Source: Sapria himalayana (Eukaryota > Streptophyta > Magnoliopsida > Malpighiales > Rafflesiaceae). Taken from it: a DNA stretch of 64,000 nt. A program made the position numbers and the translations under genes. The stretch is taken from the NCBI GenBank assembly GCA_029783825.1, contig JAREIK010016256.1:1-64000 (forward strand), in the 5' to 3' direction. Of the stretch, positions 1-13,655 are shown piece by piece. Within the stretch, counting starts at the first letter, position 1. Each line of letters opens with the position of its first letter. The notes beneath the pieces were generated by a model, which saw only the letters and a list, made by a program, of their open reading frames with translations, searched no databases and had not been told where the DNA came from.

Positions 1-2944
1 ATAAACTATTATTAATAAGATAGATATTATTTAAAATATATTTGAAGAACCCAAAATAATTTAAAATCAAAGTAAATTATATTACATAATAAAATTTTAA
101 ATTTTTGAAATTTTATTTATTTTTATAAGCTTTTTATTTCATAAAAAATCATATATTTAAATTATATGTCTCACTCATTATTTATTTTGTAATTAATATT
201 TCAATAAAAATAAACTAAAAAATAATTAAAATGAATATTTAAAATTATAATGAATACAAATAAAAAAGAAATTTATTATTTATTATTTCGGTTATATAGG
301 TTTAATGGTTTAAGTATTTAGGAAGTTTTGGGGTTAAGGAGTCTAGATATTTAAATGATTAGGCATTTAGTGGTTTATAAGCTTTATTTAAATAATAAAA
401 TAATAAAAAAATTATTTTTGTGTTTTTTTATCATTTTTAAAGGATATAACCTTTGAAAATATAATAATTTTTAATTTTTTTTCAAATGTAAATATAATAT
501 TTAGTTATAATAATCATAATATTTAGAAGACATTTAAATTCAATATAAGTAATTTTATTGATAGATATTATAGTAATGATCAAAAAATAAATTAATAAAA
601 TATTATTAATAGGATGATAGCATTAAAATATAAATGCAAAACCTATAATGATTCAAAATCAAAGTAAAAATATATTTCTAAATGATAATTTTTGTTTTTA
701 AATTTTTACTTCTTTTATAAGCTTATATTAATTTTTGATAAAAATAAATTATTAAAATTATATTTGTCTCACTCTTTATTTATTTTGCAATTAATATTTC
801 TATTAAAAATAAACTATTAAATAATTAAAATCAATATTTAAAATTATAATGAATACAAATTAAAATGAGATTTATGATTTATTATATATGGTATACCGGT
901 TTAATGGATTGTTAATTTAGGGGTTTGTAATTTAGGAGTCTAGTAATTTATGTTTTTAGGCATTTAGTCATTTATAGTATTTATTTATATAATAAAAATA
1001 AAAATAATTTTTTTTTGATTTTATCTGATTTTCAAAGGTTATAACCTTTGAAAATAAAATAATTTTTAAATTTTTTGAAATGTGAATACCATGTATAATT
1101 ATATTAATCTTACAAATTATAAATCATATAAATTCAATTTAAACAATTTTAATATTAGATAGTATAATAATTATCAAAAATTAAATTAATAAACTATTAT
1201 TAATAATATAAAGATTAATTAAAATATATTTACATAACACAAAATGATTCAAAATCAAATCAAAATATATTACTAAATAATAATATTTAATTTTCAAATA
1301 TTTCCTTCTTTTAATAAGCTTATATTTAATTTTTATTAAAATGAATTATTTAAATAATATTTGTCTCACTCGAAAATTATTTTGTAATTAATTTTTCTAA
1401 AAAATTATATTATAAATAATTAAAATGAATATTTAAAATTATAATAAACAGAAATAAAAATGAGATTTATTATTTATTTAGTAGTATATAGCTGTTAAAA
1501 GGTTTGTGTATTTATGGGTTTCGGCCTCAATGAGCTTACTGATTTAAGTAAGCATTTAATGATCTATAGGTTTTATTTCAAAAATGAAATAACAAAAAAA
1601 ATTTTTTTATTATTTTTTCTCATTTTTAAGTTTATAACCTTTGAAATTATAATAAATTTAAAATTTTTTTCAAAAGTGAATACAATATTTAGTTATAATA
1701 ATCATTATATTTATATATCATATAAATTCAATATAAACAATTTTATTGATAAATATTCTAATAATAATCAAAAAATAAATAAATAATATATTATTAATAA
1801 GATAGATATCAATTAAAATATAATTACAAAACCTAAAATGATTCAGAAGCAAAGCAAAATATATTAATATATAATAATTTTTTGTTTTGAAAATTTTTTT
1901 TCTTTTAAAAAGTTTATCTATAATTTTTTGATGAAAAATAATATATATAAATTATATTTGTATAACTCAATTTATTTTGTAATTAATATTTATATATAAA
2001 TAAACAAATAAATATTTAAAATGAATATTTAAAATTATAATGAAAAAAAATAAGATTTATTATTTATTATTTAGGGATACCGGTTTAATTTAAATTAGAT
2101 CTGTCGCTCTAATAATTTATTTTCTAATTAATATTTCTATAAAAATAAACTTATAAATAATTAAAATAAAAATTTAAAATTATACTGAATAAAAATTAAA
2201 ATGATATTTAAGATTTATTATTTATGTATACCAGTTTAATGGTTTAAGTATTTAGAGGTTTTGTTTAGGAGTTTAGCAATTTATGTTTTTAGGCTTTTAG
2301 TGGTTTATAGGTTTTATATAAAAAAATAATATAACAAAAAAATTTGCTATAATTTTTTATCATTTTCATAGGTTATAACCTTTGAAAATATAATAATATT
2401 TACATTTTTTTGAAATGTGAATACAATATTTAGTTATAATAATATTAATTATTATATATCATATAAATTCAATATAAAAGATTTTATTGATTGATAATAT
2501 AATAATGATCAAAAATTAAATTAATAAACTATTAATAAAAAGAATGATATTAAATAAAAAATATTTAGAAAACCCAAATTGATTCAAAATTAAAGTAAAT
2601 TATATTACTGGATAATAATTTTTAATTTTTAAATTTTTACTTCTTTTATGAGTATATATATTTTTTTATTAAAAATAAATTAATTAAATTATATTTGTCC
2701 CACTCATACTTTATTTTGTAATAAATCTTTCTATAAAAATAAACTAATAAATAATTAAAATGAATATTTAAAATTATAATAGATAGAAATAAAAATTAGA
2801 TTTATTAATTATTAAGTAGTATATAGCAGTTTAATGGTTTATGTATTTAGGCATTACGAGGTTTAAAAGTTTATTGATTTAAATGTGTATGCATTTAGTG
2901 GTTTATAGTTTTTATTTAAAAAAAATTATTTTTAATATTTTTTG

Positions 2945-2976
2945 ATATTTTCAAAGGTTATAACCTTTGAAAATAT
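2945..2976. repeat. Monomer palindrome, perfect 32-bp example
   Basis: Perfect inverted repeat with no spacer. The left arm is ATATTTTCAAAGGTTA and the right arm is its exact reverse complement. Equivalent perfect 28-32 bp copies lie at 1028-1055, 8586-8613, 9486-9515, 11836-11863, 15378-15405, 19946-19977, 25422-25449 and 50447-50478. Imperfect versions occur in most other monomers. A palindrome of this size could extrude as a cruciform or bind a dimeric protein; neither role can be shown from sequence. Confidence 0.92.
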
Positions 2977-5900
2977 AATAATTTTTAATTTTTTTTCAAA
3001 AATGAATTTAATATTTAGTTATAATAATCATTATATTTATATTTCATATAAATTCAATATAAATAATTTTATTTATAAATATTCTAATAATTATTAAAAA
3101 ATAAAATAATAATTTATTATTAATATGATAGATATCAATTAAAATATAATTACAAAACAAAAAATGATTAAGAAGCAAAGCAAAATAAATTACTATATAA
3201 TAATTTTTTGTTTTTAAATTTTTTTTCTTTTAAAAAGTTTATCAATATTTTTTTGATGAAAAATAATTTATATAAATTATATTTGTCTAACTCATAATTT
3301 ATTTTGTAATTAATATTTATATAAAAATTAAGAAATAAATATTAAAATGAATATTTAAAATTATAATGAAAAAAATGTTATTTATTCTTTATTATTTAGG
3401 GTATAGCGGTTTAATTTAAATTATATCTATCTAACTAATAATTTATTTTGTAATTAATATTTCTAAAAAAATAAACTGTTAAATAATTAAAATAAAAATT
3501 TAAAATTATACTGAATAAAAATTAAAATTAGATTTATGTATTATTATAAATATATACCAGTTTAATAGTTTAAGTATTTAGAGGTTTTGTCATTTAGAAG
3601 TTTAGCGATTTATGTTTTTAGGTATTTATTGTTTATAGGTTTTATTTAAACAATGAAATATCAAAAAAATATTTTTGATATTTTTTCACATTTTCAAAGG
3701 TTATAATATTTGAAAATATAATAATTTTTAAATTTTTTTCAAATGTAAATATAATATTAAGTTATAATTATCTTAATAATTATAAGTCATTTAAATTCAA
3801 TATAAATAATTACATTGCTAGATATTATAATATTGATCAAAAAAAATTTAATAAACTATTATTAATAAGATAGATATTATTTAAAATATATTTGCAAAAT
3901 CTAAATTTATTCAAAATCTAAGTAAAATATATTACTAAATAATAATTTTTTTTAATGTTTTGCTTTTTTTATAAGTTTATATTTTTGTTTTTAAAAATAA
4001 ATTATTTAAATTATATCTGTCCTACTAATAATTTATTTTTAATTTATAATTCTATAATAATAAACTACTAAATAATTAAAATGAATATTTAAAATTATAA
4101 TGAATACAAATAAAATTGACATTTATTATATATTATTCAGGATATACCGGTTTAATGGTTTAAGCATTTAGGTGTTTTGTGGTTTAGGATTTTAGTGATT
4201 TATTGTTTAACCTTGGTGATTTATAGTTTTTATTTAAAGAATGAAAAAATAAATTAATTTTTTGATTTTTTTAATTTTTGAAGGTTATAACCTTTGAAAA
4301 TATAATAATTTTTAATTTTTTTTAAATGTGAATATAATATTTAGTTATAATAATCTTAATAATTTTATATAATGTAAACTAAATATAAATAATTTTATTA
4401 ATAGATATAATAATAATGATCAATAAATTAATTAAAAAACTAGTATTAATAATAATGATATAAATTAAAATATAATTATTAAAATTTAAAATGATTAAAA
4501 ATAAAAATAAGATATATTAATAAAAAATAATTTTTTATTTTTAAAATTTTGTCTCTTTTTATAAGCACATATATTTTTATGATGAAAAATAAATTAATTA
4601 AATTATATCTGTCTCACTAATAATTTATTTTGTAATTAATATTTCTATAAAAATAAACTGATAAATAATTAAAATGAATATTTAAAATTATAATGAATAC
4701 TAATAAAAATGAGAATTATGATTTCATATTTAGACTATACTAATTTAATGTTTTGAGTATTTATGAGCTTCGAAAATTAGGAGTTTAGTCATTTTAGTAT
4801 TTAGACATTTAGTGGTTTATAGGTTTTATTTAAAAAATAAAATAAAAAAAAGTATTTTTATTATTTTTTCTCATTTTTGAAGGTTATAACCTTTGAAAAT
4901 ATAATAATTTTTAATTTTTTTTCGAAAAGTGAATACAATATGAAGTTAAAAATCATAATAATTATATATCATATAAATTCAATATAAATTATTTTATTGG
5001 TATATATTATAATAATGATCATAAAAAAATAATATACAATTATTAATAAGATAAATATTGTTTTAAATATATTTGCAAAACCTAAAATGATTCAAAATCA
5101 AATTGAAATATTATACTAAATATTAATTTTAAATTTTTAAATTTTTGTATCCATTTATATGCTTATATATTTTTTGATGAAAAATAAATTGTTTAAATTA
5201 ATTTGTCTCACTAATAATTTATTTTTTAATTTATATTTCTTTAAAAATAAACTAATAAATAATTAAGATGTATGTTTAAAATTATAATGAATACTAATAA
5301 AAATGAGATTTATTATTTATTATATATAGTATACCGGTATATTGGTTAAATTATATAGGGGTTTTGTCGTTTAGAAGTTTAACAATTTATGTTTTTAGGC
5401 ATTTAGTGGTTTATAGCTTTTATTTATATAATAAAAATAAAAAAAAAATTATTTTTTCTGATTTTCAAAGGTTATAATCTTTGAAAAGAAAATAATTTTT
5501 AAAATTTTTTAAAATGTTAATACCATGTATAATTATATTAATCTTACTAATTATATATCATATAAATTAAATATTAACAATTTTAATGATAGATATTATA
5601 ATAATGATCAAAAATTAAATTAACAAACTATTATTAAAAATCAAAATATTAATTAAAATATATTTACATAACACAAAATGATTCAAAATCAAATAAAAAT
5701 ATATTACTAAAAAATAATATTTAATTTTTAAATTTTTTTTACTTTTTTTAAGCATATTTTTTTTGATTAAATATAAATTATTTAGATATTATTTGTCTCA
5801 TTCGAAATTTATTTTGAATTAATTTTTCTAAAAAATTAACTATAAATAAATAAAATGAATATTTAAAATTATAATAAATAGAAATATAAATGAGATTTAT

Positions 5901-6515
5901 TATTTTATAAGTAGAATATAGATTTTAAAAGGTTTATGTATCTAGGGGTTTTGGGGGTTATAAACTTACTAATTTAAGTAAGTAATCATTTAATGATCTA
6001 TATGTTATTTTTTAAAATATGAAATAACAAATAATTTTTTTTTTATTTTTTCTCCTTTTTTAAGGTTATAACTTTTGAAAATATAATAATTTTTAAATTT
6101 TTTTCAAAAGTTAATACAAAATTTATTTATAATAATCATAATAATTATATATCATATAAATTCAATATAAACAATTTTATTGATAGATATTCTAATAATT
6201 ATCAAAAAAAATCAATAATATATTATTAATAAAATTGATATTACTTAAAATATAATATCAAAACCTAAAATGATTCAATTGCAAAGCAAAATATATTACT
6301 AAATAATAATTATTTGTTTTTAAATTTTTATTCTTTTTATAAGCTTATCTATTTTTTTGATGAAAAATAATTTTTATAAATTATATTTTTAACTCATAAT
6401 TTATTTTATAATTAATACAGATATACAAATAAAAAACTAAAATCAAAATGATTTTTTTAAATTATAATGAAAACAAATAAAAATGATATTTATTAATTAT
6501 TATTTATTGTATACC

Positions 6516-6603
6516 GGTTTAAAAGATTATCTATATAGGGGTATCAGGATTTTATAGTTTAGTGATTTAAGTGTTTAGGCATTTAGTGGTGTATAGGTTT
6601 TAT
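6516..6603 (+). repeat. 8-bp-periodic telomere-like tract (orientation A example)
   Basis: Eleven consecutive degenerate octamers fit this stretch without a gap. The best ones read GGTTTAAA, AGTTTAGT, GATTTAAG, TGTTTAGG and CATTTAGT, with TTTA at a fixed place. An equivalent tract of about 90 bp is present once in almost every monomer. The nearest known sequences are telomere repeats (TTTAGGG in most plants, TTTTAGGG in some green algae), but the sequence is too degenerate to be a working telomere. Confidence 0.8.
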
Positions 6604-8977
6604 TTAGACAATGAAATAATAAAAAAAATATTTTTTTTATTTTTTTCACATTTTAAATGGTTATAACCTTTGAAAATATAATAATTTTAAATTTTTTTTC
6701 AAAAGTGAATATAATATTTAATCATAATAATCATTATATTTATATATCATATAAATTCATTATAAACATTTTTATTGATAAATATTCTAATAATGATCAA
6801 AAAATAAATTAATAATCTATTATTAATAAGATATATATCAATTAAAATATAATTACAAATATTAAAATGATTCAGAAGCTAATCAAAATATATTACTATA
6901 TAATGAGTTTTTATTTTGAAATTTGTTTTTAAAAATTTATCTATATTTTTTTTGATGTAAAATAATTTATATAAATTATATTTGTTTAACTCATAATTTA
7001 TTTTGTAATTAATATTTATATAAAAATATACAAATAAATAATTAAAATGAATATTTAAAATATAATGAAAAAAAAATAAGTTTTATTATTTTTTATTTAG
7101 GGTATACTGGTTTAATTTAAATTAGATCTTTCTAACTAATAATTTATTTTGTAATTAATATTTCTTTAAAAATAAACTAATGAATAATTAAAATAAAAAT
7201 TTAAAATTAAACTGAATAAAAATTAAAATAAAATTTATGAAATATTATTAATGTATACCAGTTTAATTTTTTAAGTATTTAGAGGTTTTGTCATTTAGGA
7301 GTTTAGCGATTTATGTTTTTAGGTATTTATCAGTTTATAGGTTTTATTTAAACAATAAAATATTAAAAAAAATTTGTAATTTTTTCTCATTTTCATAGGT
7401 CATAACCGTTGAAAATATAATAATATTTATCATTTTTTGAAATGTGAATATAATATTTAGTTATAATAATATTAATAATTATATATCATATAAATTCAAT
7501 ATAAACAATTTTATTGATAAATATTATAATAATGATGAAAAATTAAATTAATAAACTATTAATAATAAGATAGATATTAATTAAAAATTATTTACAAATC
7601 CCGAATTGATTCAAAATTTCAGTAAAATATATTACTTTATAATAATTTGTATTTTTTAAATTTTTACTTATTTTATAAGCGTAAATACTTTTATTGATTA
7701 AAAATAAATTATTTAAATTATATTTCTCACACTTATAATTTATTTTGTAATAAATATTTCTATAGAAATAAACTAATAAATAATTAAAATAAATATTTAA
7801 AATTAAAATAAATAGAAATAAAAATTAGATTTATTAATTATTAAGTAGTATATAGCGGTTTAATGGTTTATGTATTTAGGCATTACAAGGTTTAGGAGTT
7901 TACTAAATTAACTATGTATGCATTTAGTGGTTATAGGTTTTATTTAAAAAATAAATAAACAAAAAATTTATTTTTATTATTTTTTGATATTTTCAAATGT
8001 TATAACCTTTGAAAATATAATAATTTTTAATTTTTTTTCAAAAGTGAATTCAATATTTAGTTTTAATAATTATTATATTTATATTTCATATATATTCAAT
8101 ATAAATAATTTTATTGATAAATATTCTAATAATGATCAAAAAATAAATTAATAATCTATTATTAATAAGATAGATATGAATTAAAATATAATTACAAAAC
8201 CTAAATGATTCAGAAGGAAAGTAAAATATATTACTATATAATAAATTTTTGTTTTGAAATTTTTTTTTCTTTTTATAAGTTTATCTATATTTTTTGATGA
8301 AAAATAATTTACATAAATTATATTTGTCAAACTCATTATTTATATTGTAATTAATATTTTATAAAAATAAACGAATAAATAAATAAAATTAAAATATTAA
8401 ATTATAATGAAAAAATAAAATCGAGATTTATTATTTATTATTTAGGGTTTACCAGTTTAAAATGAATATCTATTTAGGGTTTTCGAGATTTCGAAGTTAT
8501 TGACTTAAGTATTTAGTCATTTCGTAGTTTATACGATTTATTAAAACAATGAAATAACAAAAAATTATTTTTGATATTTTCTAACATTTTCAAAGGTTAT
8601 AACCTTTGAAAATATAATAATTTTAAATTTTTTTAAATATGTAAATACAATATTTAGTAATAAGAATCATTAAAATTATATATAATATAAACTAAATATA
8701 AACAATATTATTTATAGATATGATATCAATTATCAAAAAATAAATTAATATGCTATTATTAATATGATAGATAAAAATTAAAAGATAAATGCAAAACCTA
8801 AAATTATTCAAAATCAAAGTAAAATTTATTACCAAATAATAATTTTTGTTTTTTAGTATTTACTTCTTTTTATAAGCTTATTTTTTTTGATGAAAAATAA
8901 ATTATTTAAATTATATTTAAGGTTTACGAGTTTAAAGTTTTAAGTGTTTAGGGGCTTTTGTGTTTAAGAGTTTATAG

Positions 8978-8998
8978 ATTTAAGTTTTATTTTATTGA
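8978..8998. other. Satellite orientation-switch junction
   Basis: Up to about 8,985 the monomer reads in orientation A, ending inside the 8-bp-periodic tract (TTTATAGATTTAAG). From about 8,991 it reads in the opposite orientation (TATTGAAATATTAATTAC). All later satellite to the window end keeps orientation B. The left side matches the reverse complement of about 17,640-17,710 nearly base for base. The exact breakpoint is uncertain by several bases because the flanks share short A/T runs. Confidence 0.8.
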
Positions 8999-11900
8999 AA
9001 TATTAATTACAAAATAAATTATTAGTTAGACAAATATAATTTAAATTAAACTGGTATACCTTAAATTATAAAGAATAAATATCATTTTTTTCAATATAAT
9101 TTTAAATATTCATTTTAATTATTTATTAGTTTATTTTTATATAAATATTAATTAAAAAATAAATTATGAGTTAGACAAATATAATTTATGTAAATTATTT
9201 TTCATCAAAAAAATATAGATAAACTTATTAAAAGAAAAAAAAATTATAAACAAAAAATTATTATATAGTAATATAATTTGCTTTGCTTCTGAATCATTAT
9301 AGGTTTTGTAATTATATTTTAATTAATGTCTTTCTTATTAATAAAAGATTATTAATTTATTTTTTGATCATTATTAGAATATTTATCAATAATATTGTCT
9401 ATATTGAATTTATATGATATATAAATATAATGATTATTATAACTAAATATTGTATTCACATTTTAAAATAATTTAAAAATTATTATATTTTCAAAGGTTA
9501 TAACCTTTGAAAATACCAAAAAATAATAAAAATAAATTTTTTATTATTTTATTTTTTTAATAAAACCTATAAACCATTAAATGCAAACACAGTAAAATCA
9601 GTAAACTCCTAAACCTCATAATGCCTAAATACATAAACCATTAAACAAATATATACTTCTTAGTAATTAATAAATCTAATTTTATTTCTATTTATTATAA
9701 TTTTAAATATTCATTTTAATTATCTATTAGTTTATTTTTATAGAAATATTTATTACAGATTAAACTATGAGAACGACATATATATTTTAATTAATTTATT
9801 TTTAATAAAAAAAAATATATGCTTATAAAAGAAGTAAAAATTTAAAAATTAAAAATTATTATCCAGTATTATATTTTACTTTATTTTTGAATCAATTCGG
9901 GTTTTGTAAATATTTTTAAATTAATATCAATCTTTTTATTAGTAGTTTATTAATTTAAATTTGATCATTATTATATTATCTATCAATAAAATTATTTAAA
10001 TTGAATTTATATGATATATAATTATTAATATTATCATAACTAAATATTGTATTCACGTTTCAAAAATGTTAAATATTATTATATTTTCAAAGGTTATAAC
10101 TATTACAAATTACAAATTTTTAAGTACACCTATGAAAATGAGAAAAAATTACAACTTTTTTTTGTTATTTTATTATTTAAATAAAACTTATAAACCACTA
10201 AATTCCTAAAAACATAATTTGCTAAACTCCTAAACGACAAAAACTATAAATACTTAAACTATTAAACAGGTGTACATTAATAAAAAATCATAAATCTCAA
10301 TTTAATTTTTATTAAGTATAATTTTAAATTTTTATTTTAATTATTTATCAGTTTATCTTTATATAAATATTAATTACAAAATAAATTATTAGTGAGACAG
10401 ATCTAATTTAAATAATTTATTTTTCATCAAAAAAATAAATATGATTATAAAAAGAGGCAAAATTTTAAAAATAAAAATTAATTATTTAGTAATATATTTT
10501 ATTTTCATTTTGAATAATTTTAGATTTGGCAATTATATTTTAATTTATATCATTCTTATTAATGATAGTTTATTAATTTTTTATAGATAATTATTATAAT
10601 ATCTATTAATAAAATTATTTATATTGAGTTTACATTATATATAATTATTAAGATTATTATTACTAAATATTATATTTACATATAAAAAAAATTAAAAATT
10701 ATTATAATTTCAAAGGTTATAACCTTCAAAATTTTAAAAAAATCAAAAAATTTAATTTTTTATTTTTTCATTCTTTAAATAAAAACTATAAATCACTAAA
10801 GGCCTAAACACTTAAATCACTAAACCCCAGAACACCTAAATACTTAAACTATTAAACTAGTATATCTTGAATAATAAATAATAAATAATAAATAATAAAT
10901 CTCTATTTTATTTGTATTCATTATAGTTTTAAATATTCATTTTAATTATTTATTAGTTTATTTTTATAGAATTATAAATTAAAAATAAATTATGAGGAAG
11001 ACAAATATAATTTAAATAATTTACTTTTGATAAAAAAATTATAAACTTATTAAAAGAAGCAAAACATCAAATAAATTATTATTTAGTAATATATTTTATT
11101 TTGATTTTGAATAAATTTACGTTTTGCAAATAAATTTTAAATAAAATCTTTGTTATTAATAATAGTTTATTAATTTATTTTTTGATCATTAATATAATAT
11201 CTATCAATATAATTGTTTGTATTGAATTTACATGATATATAATTATTAATATTATCATAACTAAATATAGTATTCACATATAAAAAAATTTAAAAATTGT
11301 TATATTTTCTAAGGTTATAACCTTCAAAAATGAGAAAAGATAACAAAAATAAATTTTTTTATATCATTGTTTAAATAAAACTTATAAACCATTAAATGCC
11401 TGAACACATAAATCTCTAAACTCCTAAACCCCGATGCCCTTAAATACTTAAACCTTTAACCTCGTAAACCTTAAATATAATTTAAATAATATATTGAAAT
11501 ATTAATTACAAAATAAATATTGAGTGATAAAATATAATATAAATAATTTATTTTTCATCAAAAAAAATATAAGCTTATAAAAAGAAGAAAAAACTAAAAA
11601 ATAATATTATTATTTAGTAATAAATTTTACATTATTTTTGAATCATTTTAGGTTTTTTAATTATATTTTAATTTATATCTATCATATTAATAATAGCATA
11701 TTAATTTATTTTTTGATAATTGATATCATATCTATCAATAAAATTGTTTATATTTAGTTTATATTATATATAATTATAATGATTATTATTACTAAATATA
11801 TTATTCACATTTTTAAAAAAATTTAAAATTATTATATTTTCAAAGGTTATAACCTTTGAAAATGTGACAAAAAATCAAAAATATTTTTTTTTGTTATTTC

Positions 11901-12347
11901 ATTGTTTTAATAAAACGTATAAAGCACTAAATTCCTAAAAACATAAATCGCTAATCTTTTAAACGATAAAACCTCTAAATACTTAAACCATTAAACTGGT
12001 AAACATTAATAATAATTCATAAATCTCATTTTAATTTTTATTCAGTATAATTTTAAATTTTTATTTTAATTATTTATCAGTTTATTTTTATACAAATATT
12101 AATTACAAAATAAATTATTAGTGAGACAGATCTAATTTAAATTAAAATAATATCCCTAAATAATAAATAATAAATCTCATTTTTTTCATTATAATTTTAA
12201 ATATTCATTTTAATTATTTATTTGTTTATTTATATATAAATATTAATTACAAAATAATTTGATCTAGACAAAAAAAATTTATATATATTATTTTTCATCA
12301 AAAATTATAGATACACTTTTTAATAGAAAAACAATTTTCAAAACAAA
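8986..12347 (-). repeat. AT-rich satellite array, orientation B
   Basis: Same monomer family as the first block but inverted. Palindrome centres lie near 9,500, 10,096, 10,719, 11,317 and 11,849; the 532-bp interval marks a shortened monomer variant. The 8-bp tract now reads in the TAAACCCC sense. No gene is seen. The block ends where a higher-GC insertion interrupts a monomer after CAAAACAAA. Confidence 0.88.
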
Positions 12348-12932
12348 GTACTTCTGAGTCAGTCTGACAGAGCTTGGAACAAACGGACTTGACTCGAACT
12401 TTGAACTATTTCGATGTCTTTACGTAGGTGAGTAGTCCTCCTTAGATTCATACGGCGAGAGTCAATAAGACCTTTTCAAACTAAGTCCTTGAGTACTTAT
12501 TCAATGTAATGACAATCCGCAAAAGCTAAAGTAGTGGTTTGGTTTGTTAGGCTATTCCTTTGTCTTCTGTATCTAACTGCAAGTGTATTAAGGCCGCTAG
12601 TCCGGTTGGAGCTCTTGGTTTATGAGTGATCATATCAGCTGTGATTGATTCAGTCAGACTTCTTTCCCTAAACTTAATTTTAATTACTAGTTCAAAAAGA
12701 AGAGATTGAATGCCACTCAGGCCCGTATACCCTTTATTTGTGTAATATTTCCTCGCTCATCGTTATGCGAAACCCCCTGACAAACAATTAGCCATTTGAC
12801 TGATACATCGAAAATTCCCCCAGAGCTTGTAGTTGCGGTTGAACCTGTTTTCTTATGAAGAAACTTCTCATGGAACATTAGAGGCTTAAGGAATAGAGAG
12901 AAGAAGAAGGATAGGATAGTAGGAAAAAAGAG

Positions 12933-13223
12933 ATGTCGAATCATCCGGTGCAGAGTAGGGACTTTCCAGACCAGATTCAACAAGAGAGGCCTCAGCTGAC
13001 GCTAATAAAGCTGACTTGGGATCAAGTTTATCCTTTCTATATGGACCAAGGGATATGGATAGCATGCACACCCAAAGACCTGAAAGAAAAAGACAGAAGA
13101 CAATCTTCTTTTTCTGTAGATTTTGAATCGATGAGGACAGAAGCAGATTCCTCTCCAATTGCTTGGGGAAACCTGATTGAAATGCTTTGGATAACCAATG
13201 GCGGTAGAAGCACCCCGGGATAG
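12933..13223 (+). CDS. Hypothetical 96-codon frame in organelle-like block
   Basis: Open plus-strand frame with a balanced, soluble-type composition, unlike the Ile/Asn/Tyr-rich frames of the satellite. No domain is recognised. It overlaps minus-strand frames of similar length (12886-13158, 13002-13232), so coding status is doubtful. A separate plus-strand reading just upstream, at 12865-12888, encodes FSWNIRGL. This resembles the start of LINE endonuclease domains, but the frame closes soon after. Confidence 0.2.
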   Translation: MSNHPVQSRDFPDQIQQERPQLTLIKLTWDQVYPFYMDQGIWIACTPKDLKEKDRRQSSFSVDFESMRTEADSSPIAWGNLIEMLWITNGGRSTPG

Positions 13224-13655
13224 CGGAACCAAGACTCCTTTTCTAGTTAGGGCTGTGCCCTTTCGTACTGACCGAATTACGGAAGAATGGAGTTCCTGGC
13301 TAGGAATTCAATGCATCATTCAAGAAAATGATCAAATAACAAAGAGGCTTTATCTTAGAATCCCCTGTTCTCAATTGTGAGAGAGGTCTTGCATTTCTCC
13401 AAAAATCCCTAGGAAAGAATCACATGAATAAGTGAAATTGGTTTGGCTCTTTGTTTGTAGGAATCGGGCATTCCACTGTGGTGTGGTAAATAGAATAGAT
13501 GGATTCTCTCCCTCATCGATATCTTTTAAAAAGTTTGATTGAATTAAAAATAAGCTTTTCACGGGCCTTGAAGTTCGAAGATGTAAAAAAGGGCTTTAGC
13601 TTTAGTCAAACCCCCACCCCCTATTCGATTAGTTTTAAAAGGCTTAGGCACCATC

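Larger units (their letters stand above)
1..8985 (+). repeat. AT-rich satellite array, orientation A
   Basis: Tandem array of an A+T-rich monomer with no gene. Palindrome centres lie near 447, 1041, 1634, 2375, 2960, 3703, 4287, 4886, 5474, 6068, 6663, 7402, 8002 and 8599. This gives spacings of 584-600 bp, with three of about 740 bp. In this orientation each monomer reads: 8-bp-periodic tract of the GGTTTAGG type, a linker ending in a T-run, the palindrome, then a long conserved stretch containing TGATCA. The 740-bp units have a second copy of about 147 bp. Short open frames such as 1514-1786 recur in several monomers with degenerate sequence and are repeat-derived, not genes. I see no promoter, RNA gene or transposon in this stretch. 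Confidence 0.9.

Noticed and set aside
1514..1786. Open frame of 90 codons, and similar 60-90 codon frames at 15389, 17334, 21543, 25218, 35610, 36706, 37448, 38490, 39013, 39173, 41884 and 62157
   Set aside because: All lie in homologous parts of the satellite monomer, are rich in Ile, Asn, Tyr and Phe, vary freely in length, and show no domain. They are by-products of the repeat.
6516..6603. The 8-bp tract as a true interstitial telomere
   Set aside because: The period is 8, not 7, the units are degenerate, and the tract recurs in each monomer. It is only telomere-like.
1..8985. Regular repeats considered as a CRISPR array
   Set aside because: The unit is about 600 bp and the material between palindromes is itself repeated; there are no short unique spacers and no cas genes.
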